DNA from: Heterotrichella gracilis
Taxonomy: Eukaryota > Sar > Xanthophyceae > Tribonematales > Xanthonemataceae
Direction of reading: 5' to 3'
Assembly (NCBI GenBank): GCA_032358255.1
Contig: JAULBX010011100.1
Span: 248,001-312,000, forward strand
DNA: 64,000 bases
In this document: one piece after another, positions 46,629 through 58,696 of the stretch
Position numbering within the stretch: the stretch's first letter is position 1
How the letters are laid out: each line of letters begins with the position of its first letter
Notes under the pieces: generated by a model
The model's database searches: none
Told to the model about the DNA's origin: nothing
The model's input: the letters and a program-made list of their open reading frames with translations, nothing else
Made by a program: the position numbers and the translations under genes

Positions 46629-49340
46629 TCACTGAAATATCAAGTTGAACCCCACAGGGTCAATGGCATTCCCAATGAGTGGGTCATCCGATGGTATCCT
46701 CACCATGCTGTCGGGCTTGGATTTTGGAAGAGACATTCTGAAAATGAGGAGATTCCTGGCTTGTATAGCACTCAAGTTCTCATACCCGCTCAAAGTGAAG
46801 CCCTTGGACTCGTACTTGTCTTTGCTGCCTTTGTACAGGAAGTCGTCGTAGTTTGATCCTGTGGCGCATCGTGTAACCAGGACAATCGGCAGCTGGGAGG
46901 TCCACTTGGGCGACAAGAGATCGACAAGTTGATGTGGGATGCTCCCCGTTCCTGCACCTGCAGCCACAAGTCAGTCCAATTAAATTGATCTTGGATATTT
47001 GACAGCTGCGACGGCAGCGCTGATGATCGCTATTGATACTGTCCATTTACAAATTGCAAGTGGTGGCGTGGTGCGGTGAAAATACTTCCGACAGTCTGCA
47101 TGACGCCAGGGACTTGTGCTGCCAAGCAGCTGAACATACCTGAACTGTCCCTGTGGGGAGCACAGTGGGGATTGAGACACTGACAGTGGGGATTGAGACA
47201 CAGAGTCTGGTCAGCCATAGATGAGTCCCAACGACTATGATGTACACCGTATACGCTTTCCAGATCGAATCAATGCACTGCTTCATGTATCAAGATTCTT
47301 CTGATCAAATGCGTGTTTCTTATACCTCATGTGCGCTACCTGTACTCACCTGCAATCACGAGTCCATCAATGGCATGTAGCAGCTCCTCGGGAAGGAAAG
47401 TAGACACAGTCACTGTCCAGATGCAGACCCTGCTGCGCAAATCAGCCAGTAGCAGTGACGAGAAATCTTCAAAACGGCTGACAGGCGCTTGGTAATAGAA
47501 CATTGGCACTCCCACCCTCATCTGCCCTGCATGAAAGGATAATCCGCATTCATCAACACACCTCGTGCAGGTGAACAATTATACATGGAATATCAATACT
47601 TGGCGTGTCATTAATTGAGATTACTGATAGTATGATACAACAAAAAATCATCACACAGGTTGACCACCAGGTACAAGATAAATGGCGGGATTACACATCA
47701 GTACAGAATTGGGACTTTTTGCCCAGTGATTTCGGGGCCTGCCATTGTGCCCCTGGCATGCTTGCAGACACCAGATGGCAGTGCGCGGTTCCAAGGCAGC
47801 TGCAGCTGACAACAAATCCTACCGATGGGTCCAGGGTGCGATTGGAAAGCGCCCATCAACTGGCTGTCTGCTTTGCGCACATATGTGGCGAGGTGGATGT
47901 CATCATTGATAACAACCAGGGTCCCTGATTGACTTGCTTCAACCGATGCAGCAACCTGCACAAACAAGCGGCGGGGGTAGTGGGAAAGATAATCCGATTT
48001 GATGTACCATGGTGGCAAACCAACAGACAGCGTGTATGGCATCACATTTTTCACTGGCGTCATGGTGTTTACCCATGCGCAAGGTCCATCATCGTGCGTG
48101 ATCCTGAGGAAGATTCATGCACGCACCATGCTGATATAATAAAGTGCTTGTGCATTGTGCGGGTGCAACAAAGGCTGGCACGGTACCTTGAAGCTGTCTT
48201 CAACGTTTGCAACCCCGTCATAGCCTGTGATGTCTTGAGGCTTCATGGCGCCCGTCACCACCAGCGACTTTTGGTGCTGCAGCAGTGCAGCATTGAGCAG
48301 CAGGCTCAGGCAGATGGCCAGTTCCTCCAGAGTGTCTGTGCCGGTGATGACCACAAAGCCATCAAAGTCTGCGGAAAGGTTGACAGTGCATCAAACATTT
48401 TTGCAATTGTAAGCAAAAAAGAGGTATAATTCTGTGGAGTACTGCTATAACCACACGCAACAGAGGTTGTTGCTACTTAGAAGTTCTAAACCCTAAAATA
48501 TCAAACCTCAGGTTTGGAAGCACTAGGGTACTTCATTGACAGCTGTGGAAGCTAAGTCAAGGAGGAGACAAAGTGGATCCTGGCAGGCGTTGGAGTCAAA
48601 CTATGTGCGGATGGCATGCCACGCGTTTGTGTTCATGTGTGTGCACCATCAATAGCACGTTGGCATGTGTTTAGTACTAACCGCAAGCGACTATACGCGC
48701 TCCACTAGTGCAGTACACGTATTGCACCAATAATAACACAATGAAGTGTCTGACAAGAAGCACTGCGCAGCCACTGCGACCTGCTTTTGTGCAGACGTAC
48801 ACCGCTGATGAATGCAGTAGGGTAAACACAGGCTTGGCACAGCAAATTAATCTCTGGCACTACACAGCAGGGCCAATATTAAAGGCAGCAGGTCAAGCTA
48901 GGCTGCAAGCAGGGTGTTGCTTTACTGTTACCAACTGCATGCCAGTCACCTGCCAACTGCTCTGTCACAATGTCCTTGATGGCAAAAATTGTATCGAAGA
49001 CAAGTTCAGCCCCTGACCTCACAGCAAGCTCGACAACCTCTACAGGCCTGCGGGTCACTAGTCTCGGGTTAGTCTTGGCTATTCAAGGTACACCTGGTGA
49101 CAAGCATCCTGATATCACCACCCTAAAGCAAGTGAGCGGATAGGTGCTTTCATAGCCTTGTGATAAGCAAGCTGCGACACCACCCCATCCAACGTTCCTG
49201 TGTATGTGAGCAGGTAGCCTGATTTCCACGGTTTTTAGCCAGGTGGAAGGTTCGGAAGTCAGCTCCATGCGTTGAGAGGCTGGCACATGGCCTTGGAATA
49301 TGGTGCCACCGGTTGTGATTGCCAGCAAACGAGAAGTCAT
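46629..49340 (-). CDS. Bacterial-type L-asparaginase
   Basis: Hydrolyses asparagine to aspartate and ammonia. Secure exons are 48368-48187, 47955-47823, 47526-47350 and 46957-46629, with an upstream exon ending at 48950 and a first exon from ATG 49340. The splice between these first two exons is unresolved: the exon ending at 48950 starts near 49037-49065 and no clean donor is obvious. Motifs are the active-site Thr in AITTGGTI near the start, VITGTDTLEEL (second Thr-Asp), VVTGAMKP (Lys), VVINDDIHLATYVRK, VIAGAGTGSIP and VTRCATGSNYDDFLYKGSK, all typical of the AnsA/AnsB fold. This is not the plant Ntn-hydrolase asparaginase. The C-terminus runs about 30 residues past the usual end. Localisation is unclear. 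Confidence 0.82.
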
Positions 49341-49832
49341 TGTGAACGGTTTGTGTTGTCACAGTCAGACTGGTCTTGTGGCTTTTTGTGGCATTTAGGC
49401 TGCAGGATACCTGGCAAATGCACATGCATGCATGCATCGAAGTACATGTGGCATTCCGGCCGTCAAAGAGCGTGCAGCACTAGCTCCTGTTTGCTGGTGC
49501 GACCTAGTGTGCATTTCAATCACCATCAGTAGGGGTGCATTTGCTCAAAACACCCCAATATACCGTTTCTTATGTCCAGATCTGCTCACCAAGGGTTTGA
49601 CCCCGTTAGGTTTCGCCTATGATACCTCCTTGACAGCTCCCTCGCTGTTTAAAATTCGACAGCGTTTCTGGCCTTCCTTCAAGAGCCTTTCTTGGAACGA
49701 GGTGGTTTCCATTGCTCACAAGCTACGTGCAAAGGCTACGAAAGCTTACTCCTCTGCTTCGTGGGTTTCGTGACTCCACTGACCACCAACTGGTGGTTGA
49801 CCTTGAGTCGCTCACCGCACCAGCAAGCAAAC
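49341..49832. other. Divergent promoter region of asparaginase and centrin
   Basis: A short spacer between two divergent starts. An open frame of 113 codons runs through it (49432-49773, +) but lacks family features. GCATGCATGCATGC occurs near 49423. Confidence 0.45.
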
Positions 49833-50623
<791 letters not shown>

Positions 50624-51217
50624 AGCAGCTACATGCCAAACCAGCAGGTTTTGTGTTTCCACACCACCTCGCAGTCAGTAGCACCAAATTAGGCCTCTGC
50701 AGCTACTGCCCACATCTGTGTCTTGTACAAATCTGATGCGGCCAAGTGTGGGGCTTCACTTGGTCAAGTGCCTGTGCTGCAATATCGTGCAGAGCAGCGG
50801 ACGGAGGGTGTGGTCACCGGCACCCTCCTTACCACTTGTATTCGGCTTGCAATACCAAGCTTGGAACTGACTGTTCCTATTTCATTGCTGTTACACTTCT
50901 GAACGAACACTCTGTTTTTTTGCTGTTTAATTGCTGCCAACAAGAAGGTGGCTGCCAACGTGGGGTTTTGCAAGCCAAGTGCACTTTTGATAGGCAGTGT
51001 ATATTCAGCGACATGTTACTGAGCCTGGGTGCGCCATGCTCAACCCAAGAGGCTTTCCTGGACAAGGGCTGTCCTTGTATATTCCGATTTTACAAAATCA
51101 CTTGTAACAATGACCAAAGCTGCATGTCAATACTGCATCGGGTATGGCAATAGTCAAATGCACCGCCAACCTTTCCACGAGGAGAAGCAGTGCAGGAGGG
51201 AAAGCTCAGTTGATTAG
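50624..51217. other. Convergent 3' region
   Basis: It holds the 3' ends of centrin (+) and the HOS1-like gene (-). TGTAACAATG near 51104 offers a TGTAA signal on the plus strand. There is no other gene. Confidence 0.45.
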
Positions 51218-54200
51218 TTAGTCCCAATCAATCTTCTTTTTCCCAACGCTGTGCACCCTTGCTCTTTTGTTCAGCCGTGCTGCTGACTTGGAGGCAGACG
51301 CCGAGACACCCAAAATTGACTCCAGTCCCTCAAACACTGGTGTGTTCAAGGGGGCAGCCTCCTGTGCAGCTGCTGCTGTCTCTCCTGTTTGCAAGACCCC
51401 ACCCTCCGAAAACAATAGCGACCGCCCTGCAGCTGTGGCTTCGCCAAACAGGGTGTTTGGTCTCAAAGGTGTAGTAATTTGTTGAGCGCTGCCAGTGTTA
51501 TTGGCAAAGGTAGGTGCTTCTTCCCTGTGGGCTGCGGACGCAGCGCTAGCCGCCCCTCTATGCAGTGCCTCCAGGGCTGTCTGTTGAAGTGGTTGAACTG
51601 GCTGTGGCAGAAGAGGTATGCTGGCCGCATCTGTGGCTGAGGCTACTAGGACAGGGAAGTCGATGCTGCTGGCAATACTAATGCTTGACAGGATGGGCAC
51701 ACCGAGACTATCCACCTGCAGCAATGCACCAACAATCACACCTAAGTCAACAAATAATATCAACACAGCACTCTATCGGGACTTCACATTTGAAGCATGG
51801 TACAATCTGGATTAGCTACCGCAACATTACGACCCCCTCTGTCACCGGCAATGGCCATCCAATAGTGCTAGCAGCAAAGCGAGTACCATGCCATCCACGG
51901 CATTATCGCACCTGCCCACTGCCAGCAGCAGCACCAGCAAGTTGCAATGTCGGGACACCAGTTGCAAGCTCATTCAGGCGCAAAGCTCTTTGTGGTGCTG
52001 GCAGAACGCTTGCAGCAGCCTGCAGGACCTCCAGTCTCTGTGATCCCAGCCTGTCATCGCCATTCTCAGCACCTGCACACACAATGATCATATATCAGAA
52101 ATCAATTGTCACGATGATCTCCTGCTCATCGTCCTCGCCCAGCCAGACATTGACCCAAAATGCGCAAAACTAACCAGAGCAGCTCACAAACCCCCAAGGT
52201 TGCCATGTGCATATGCTAGCCACGCCTCGGTGGCTCTTATCCGTGTACAACATGCATACCTGAGGACCCACTGATGCTGGCATTTGCGTACAGCGCCTCA
52301 GGAATCCGGCCACGGTGCAGGTAATACAACGGCAGCAATGCTGATGCTCCGCCTTGCCCCTCATTTTTGAGCAAATTGACAATGATGTCTTCCTCCTCTA
52401 CTGACAGAGGGAGCTCAATGATGCTGTGCAGGACGCTATTCTGGGCGGCCCATTCAAACAGCTGCATAAACAGATCCTGTAGTTGCACCCCCTGCTGGCC
52501 ATCACCGACTTTGGAGCAGTACTGCTTCATCTGCATAATGGAGTGCGTTCTCGCTCATTGTTGGTTGAAGATATCCTCAACTGGCGAATCACCCAGCCCG
52601 TTTCAAGCAAAACCATGTTTAACTCAGTCACCGTGCATGCTGTGAAGCCAAATGAGATGCCATGCAAATGCTGATCCCACCTCCAGATATGCTTCTGCCA
52701 GCAGCCCACATTCAAGCTTGATTGTCATGCCCGACTTAGCCTCCTGCAGGTTGCTTGCAAACGCGCCATTCGCTGACCGTGCTCGCAGCATGACGAGGGC
52801 GGTGTCAGTTCCTCCTCTCAAAGACACAACCTCAATGAGCTTGAATGGCAGGTCCGTGGCAGCTATGCCTGCAGCAATGGTGCAGGTTTAGCTGAGTGCT
52901 GTGGGAAATGCAATGGAATGCAATGCAATGATCGCATGTAGCAGATCAGTGTCCCTGGCCGTGCATGGAGGGATGGATGCATGGATTCCAAGTCTGGGTG
53001 ATCCTTGTGGCCACCAGCTGCAGTCACATTAGCACTGGCTACTTACCTGGCAGAATTGCACAGGCCTGCTCCAGCGCAGCATATGCGGATGCGCCCAGAG
53101 CCGCTTCGTCCAACAAGAACCGTGCATGCCATCTCCTGACGGTGTCTTCTTGCAGAGCAAAGAAGTCCCTGGGCGGCAGGGTCAGTAAAATAAGGCGAAG
53201 ACATGCCTTCCAGCAATACAGCCAGGTTGACCAATGAGGTGCGTGCCCCCCCAATTGTGCAAAGGTGATATTGGTTTTAGTTTTCCTGGTAATTTCACCA
53301 GCAAAAACTTGCTGCACCAACCTGAAGTCATTGACGTCAAAGGTAATTCCACAGTCCAGCAGGTAATACATGAAGAAAGACAGTTTTGTGTCCAAGCTGT
53401 CAGCAGCTGTTGGGCCACCAAGGAACACTTCGAGCGCTTTCTCGATGGACCGCGGTGGGTACTGCATCGGCTCGCTCCCCTGCATGACATGGCGGGACCG
53501 TGAGCAAGGCAATCAAAGATAGGTTGGCATGGGGAGCTACAATGCCAATGAGGAGCAACCACTAGCCAACCTGTTGGGCCTGCAGCAAGGCGAGTGTGTC
53601 CTGGATGAAGAGTGTGACCGGCTGTGAGGCGGCCTTCCGCTTGTTGACCAACGCCCTCCACGCCTGCTCAGAGCTGTGCTTCCCAACCCCACTGTCGTTG
53701 TGCACCTTGCTCAGCACAAGCCACTGCAGGGCCTGCGCCACACCAGGTCGGGTATGAATCATGTGGCCAGCCAGCCCGCACAAGCAACAGTGAACAAACC
53801 ACACAGAGACACCCGCGGTCATGCCCTGTTGTTCCACTCACCTTGAGGTACTGCTGCAGCTGTTGGGCAACCATCAACAAGTCTGCCACGTTAGATCTAC
53901 AAGAACGCACCCCACCAGTGAGAAAAGTTGACTTCACAGAGGCATGAGCTGCTGCGCAAAGCCATCTAACCGGTGCACCAGGGTTGCTGACCTTGAGGTT
54001 GCCAGGTTGGAGCCGGTGGCTTGTTGGCCCAGGGCCTGGAGCACCACAGCCACACTGCTGACTTGGCTCAGCTCCTGCCCCACCGCTGCGCTGTGCCTTG
54101 CAAACGCCAGGCCCTTGCTGTTGAGCTGCAGTGCGCGCTGCCTGCTCCTCTGCAGGAACTTCTCACACCACTTCCTGACACACTCCCCGTCCATCAGATA

Positions 54201-54485
54201 GGCCTCCACGGGGTCGTTGGATGTGAACAGCGGGTCTGCACACACGCTGAAGACATAGTCCACGATGAGCGTGTCCAGGCCACTGGTGAGAGCCACGTCA
54301 AACACAGCGTGCAGCTTGTCCACGTCGTTGGAGACGGGCACCGAGGTGAGCCCAGCCCTCACGCAGTGGTTGCACAGTTGGGTCAGCAGTGTCTCCCCTT
54401 GATCCACAGAAAAGTAGTCCCGGGGGCTGCACGTTGCCAACCCCAACAACCCTGGTGCAATCATGGGGAATATTGCGTGCACCAC
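51218..54485 (-). CDS. HOS1/ELYS-like nuclear pore-associated protein, no RING seen
   Basis: Plant HOS1 is a RING ubiquitin ligase with an ELYS-like helical domain that acts at the nuclear pore in cold, flowering and mRNA export. Nine exons, 54485-53992, 53896-53842, 53732-53571, 53479-53322, 53168-53047, 52868-52681, 52530-52260, 52072-51912 and 51715-51218, join to 702 residues. Resemblance to HOS1 runs in order: CVRAGLTSVPVSNDVDKL, LHAVFDVALTSGLDTLI, SNDPVEAYLMDGE, the block SFFMYYLLDCGITFDVNDF followed by ACAILP, GGTDTALVMLRARS, KLECGLLAEAYLE, HSIIELPLSVEEEDIIV and LLPLYYLHRGRIPEALY. The tail is low-complexity and ends in a basic KKKIDWD. Arabidopsis HOS1 begins with a RING just before the first block; here only about 30 residues precede it. 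Homology is recalled from memory, not searched. Confidence 0.72.
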
Positions 54486-55625
54486 TAGTGAATACGTGCC
54501 TGCAGGTGCGTATGCGCCTAAAGTGCGCGCTGCCTATGCCCAGTCTGATGAAGTGGAACCGGATTTGCAGTTGTTTGGAGCTGACCGCACCCAGCAAAGG
54601 AAGGTTTCGCCCAAATCACCTTCCAGTCTTGCACAAAGTAAAGGCAGCTGTGGTGCCTACCCTTGAGTGCTCGTAGTGAACCGTGCTTGCAACTTTAAGC
54701 AAAACAGTCAATGCACAATGCATGCATATGCAGGTAATAGATGCAAATTATCAAAGACGGGGAGGATCCCTTGACTTATTTTTTTGTGTTTATTACATAC
54801 TCTGGTTATTCCAAGCATTTTGTTTGTGCAATGGATCAAGCACAGTTTGCTTGGATACCTAGCAGTGTTAGGGATTCCGAAGATACCAATGACGCGTCAC
54901 TGCTCTGGCATAACGGCTGTCGCAGTAAGCTTTAGTGCCAAGCAGCACTGTGGCTGCGGCAGAAAGGAACACTTTGAACAAGTGCATAGCATTATAGATT
55001 GGGTTGCAGCTACAGGCAACTTCTGATAAGGCATAAAAGTAGTGGGCTTGGTGTAGCACCCTACTGCGACTATGCAAACTGTGTTAAGCTGTCTCATCTT
55101 CAAGCACGTTTCTTTCTAAATCCATACTGGCTCATGTTATCTCCTGATACTTGCATCTAGAACCGAGTTTATGAGACTATTCCAAGTGCACACAGTGCTT
55201 TCTACGTACAAGCAGACGACCTGGCGCAATCAACAAGATATGTAGCTTAGAGAAATGGAAAAGCGTTGCTAGGTAACTGACCAAATACCAGGGTCACGCA
55301 ACAAAAAGAGAATTGATAGCCTGTAAAGTACTTGAAAATTCTACAGGCCGTCCACATGACTGCCCAACTCTCTGCTGTAATTCTAGAGGTTTCATCGCCA
55401 CATACCAACGTATAATATACTTGACAGCCAGTGCAGCCAAAAGCAAGATTGCGCTGTCAAAGTCAAAACATGTATCAGATGATCGTCAAATAAAAATCAG
55501 CATCACAGGCGCAACGGGATAATATCACGGGTCACAAAACAGTCATAAAAAGATCACAGAAAGAATGTAGCCATGTCGCTGGGCATCAGAAGTTGTCATT
55601 TGCACGAGCGCACAGTACTGGGAGC
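54486..55625. other. Intergenic region upstream of the HOS1-like gene
   Basis: I looked for a RING exon (Cys/His pattern) on the minus strand here and found none. A plus-strand frame, 54463-54666, starts MGNIACTTSEYV and overlaps the HOS1-like start. It is unproven. Confidence 0.4.
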
Positions 55626-57073
55626 TCATGCCAAGCCACTAGCGGCCCATGAAAATGGTTGCAGCACCCAACCCCTGAGGCCAGGCTCACTGGTGCTAGA
55701 GCCCCGCACAGTGGCAGGCCCACCTAGACTCGGTGCATCACTGCCACCCCCACTCTGCAGCCGGGCTACCAGCCTTTCCAGTTGGCCTGCGCGCATGGCA
55801 AGTGCCGCACAGCTCCCCATGGAAGCCTGCAGCCGTTCCTCGGCGACGAACGCGGCAGCCTGCTTGGTAGCACATGCATCATTTGCCAATGCCAGCTTCT
55901 GCTGAAGGGTCACCACCTCCCTCTGGCTGCTGCCAAGCTGCTCCCGCAGGTGGTTCTCCTGTGCAGCAGCCTGTCCTAGCTGCAGCTGCAGTTGTGCAAC
56001 AAGCTCATGTGCCTCGAGCAGCTGCGCTTGTAGCTCCTCATATGGCAAGTTGGCAGGCGCTGCAGCCACGGCCCTACCAGCTGGGGACTCCAAGCCTGGC
56101 GCAACCGAGTGCGTGGGTGAAGCACAGCTGCAATCCGAGCGGGACTGGCCGTACTTTGTAGATGAAGGAGTGTTAGGACCTGCACAGGTGACAGATTGTA
56201 AGCATGGCTGCACCTTGCGCTTCTCTCTGAGGTACTCTGAGGTATAATGTGCACCTGGCACAGGAGAGGAGGCCAGTGTGGACGCACAGACTGGAAGCAG
56301 GCTGGGAGACGCACCTGTGAGGTCCTTGGTCAGGTCTTGATGCAGCAGGCCAAAGCCTTGCTCGGCTGTACTGGTCGTATCCTGGGCTGACTGGATCTTG
56401 TGCTGTGTCAGCTCATCACCGCACTCTGCTTCACTCCAGGAACCTGACGAACTGCACTCCCTTGCCAAGCGCCGTGGACTGCCTGGGTTGCTGCGGGGGC
56501 TGAACGCACTGTCATGAGCAGAGTGCTGCCCACTGAGTCTGCCCTGGATATCACGCACTTCAGCTGCTGCTGACTCTGCTTTGCTGAGCGCTTCAAAAAG
56601 GGCCGCAGTCAGCGACAGGGCCTCGAAAGTGGCTGCTCGGGCAGAGTAGACAGTACCAGTGTTTTCCAGTTGCTGCAGCTCGGCTAGCCTGGTTTGGATG
56701 TTTGAAGCTCGAAGCTCGTATTCTGCACCAGGTTGGCATCTTGTTGGTTGGCAGGTAAAGACATAGGACTGGGAGGGGTTCACACCGAGCAGCAAGCATA
56801 GGAACAATAGGGCATGTCTAGCAGCCAGGACTCCTGGCAAGAGTAAGCAGTTGCAAGACCCATACCTGTCAACCTCTCCTGGCACTGGGTTAGATTCAGC
56901 TGCAGTGCAGCGGTCTCCGGGAAAGTGTGAGCTGCCCCTCCAAGTAGCACTCTCTTCTTGTTGGCTACTGCGATTTGTCTGGTATGACAGTGCCCTCCTT
57001 CCAGCTGCTGGGCTAGCAGCTTCACAGACTTCGCCTTCTCTGGCACCACATCGGTCGTCTCGTACAACTCCAT
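55626..57073 (-). CDS. Unrecognised coiled-coil protein
   Basis: Two exons, 57073-56866 and 56722-55626, join in frame to 434 residues. I do not recognise the family. The N-terminal 130 residues look helical (KAKSVKLLAQQLEGG, NLTQCQERLT, ELRASNIQTRLAELQQLE, LTAALFEALSKAESAAAE). A Ser/Pro-rich middle (SFSPRSNP-like) follows. About residues 280-400 are a strong coiled coil rich in Leu, Gln and Ala (EELQAQLLEAHELVAQLQLQ, REQLGSSQREVVTLQQKL). The end is Gly/Ser-rich. The start at ATG 57073 is tentative, since an acceptor-like CTCTCAG lies just upstream and an extra 5' exon is possible. A structural or cytoskeletal role is plausible but only inferred from the coiled coil. Confidence 0.6.
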
Positions 57074-58696
57074 ATCTACCAGCGGCCGGGCCAACGCTTC
57101 CACTGAGAGTGCGGGTCTAACCCTCGAATAGACAGATGTTGAAGAGGTTGATTGGCCTGGCTAGTGCTTCGCAGACGTTAACTACATATCTCCTTAGTTC
57201 AAAAAGGCTAGAGTAAAGTTTGTGTCTACAAGCGGTGCTCAGAGCCCGACGTCTTGTGCCGAGAATAGATACTGTAAACAACTTGTTGGGTGGCGGGTGT
57301 GATGACCTGATCTGTTTGTGACTCCCCAAGCCATGGATAGCTGTAGCAAGGCCTGACGGCTGGCGGAACACACCCCAAGCTTCCTCTGTGCCCGTTATCC
57401 TAGCAATTGCGTTGCGACTGCTGTCACTGTTGCTGTGGTTGGTGCTTTGATTCAAAGCTTTCAAAACAGTACGGTTAAAATCCCAACTGTCAACGTCCTC
57501 GTTTCAATTATTCACTATATCCATGCATATCACTCCCCTTGCATTGCCGAGTTATTATTAATTCGGGGGGCCCCAGGTGACTGCATTGTGGGTTACCTTG
57601 GGAAACAGCTTGTAAGCTCTGCTATCTGGTGTGATGGCCCACATATCAGCGCAACGCCGGTAACTGGCATGATGTTCCACACAGGAGGGAAACTTGCGGG
57701 GCGGGGATGCGCGGACGCAACTGCCAGTAGGTATGCTGTGAGCAAGCGTTTGACGTAATTAAGAACCATGGCAGCTCTTACCCAGAGTTATGAAGAGCAG
57801 CAGCCCTTGTTTGGGTTAGTTTACACCTTCACATGCTTTGGATTGATCTCAGCGCACCTCTGGTGTCCCTTGCGGAAGCAATAGCAGTAGAGGTAAACAA
57901 GTAGATAGACAGATCCATACACTTGTTCAGTTTAATCCTTGGGGAGGCAACTGCAGGCCAAATGCCACAGCATGGGTGCACCGCCGCAGCTATGGCATGG
58001 CTAGACATGCCATGGCATGCCAATGGCTTGGCTTTGGGCTCCTAAGCCAGAAGTGGACAGGGCAGCTGTATACGCTTTATGCCAGACCTGATGAGCTTTG
58101 TGAAGGTTGCAAACATTGTCCCTGACTACCTAGGTAGTGATCTAAGCTTTTCCCCGCTTCCCGGTCCATGGAGCACAGTGCCATGCAGTTCATGGCCATG
58201 CATGGATGGCTGCAGGGTTGCCTGCAGGGTTCTTGAAGCAACCCTGCAAAATGGTAAGGGAGTTGAAGAACCATTTTTGAGGGGCCCAATTCGAGGACTT
58301 CGAACCCTGGCGAGGGGTTCTATTACTTGTGTGCAACAGGGATTGAATGCACCTGCTGTGCAGCTTCCATGCAGCAGGCTGAGCACTCTGCTTCTGTGCA
58401 GAGTTCCGCTAGCCCACCATCTTGCGACCGTGCGAGGTTCGAGAGTCTAAAGGCTTAAAAAGACTCTGCAACGCCTGCCTCATGTTTCTCAGCGCTAGCG
58501 TGCACGTTGCTTGCAGGTTAATACAAGCTTTCAGTGAAATCACGATTTGCAAAGACGTGCGCTGAATCCTGGTAGCGATATTTGGCTTCTGATAGTCATT
58601 GGTCTTACCAGGCAGGTCGGGAAGTTGCTCTAGCGCGTTCTAGTAACGCACTTAGCCACTCCCCAGTGCAGCATTGCAGGGCTGTGGCCGTTGCAG
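57074..58696. other. Divergent intergenic region and probable 5' part of the septin gene
   Basis: The septin's start codon is not found; it should lie in this stretch. Candidates are an ATG in good context at 57769 (ACCATGGCAG) and a frame at 58079-58255 followed by a strong ATG|GTAAGG donor, but neither joins in phase with the exon at 58697. A tRNA-like B-box string near 58303 has no foldable tRNA. Confidence 0.4.

Noticed and set aside
49432-49773. 113-codon plus-strand frame upstream of centrin
   Set aside because: No family features and no supporting splice structure; it sits in a short divergent promoter region.
57117-57464. 115-codon minus-strand frame as an upstream exon of the coiled-coil gene (contains CEALARP, resembling VEALARP near 57090)
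   Set aside because: No GT donor joins it in phase; the short similarity is probably chance.
58290-58460. tRNA-like strings (GGTTCGAAGTCC; an A-box-like piece with a CTCTGC/GCAGAG stem)
   Set aside because: The T-stem does not pair, the anticodon loop length is wrong and no acceptor stem was found.
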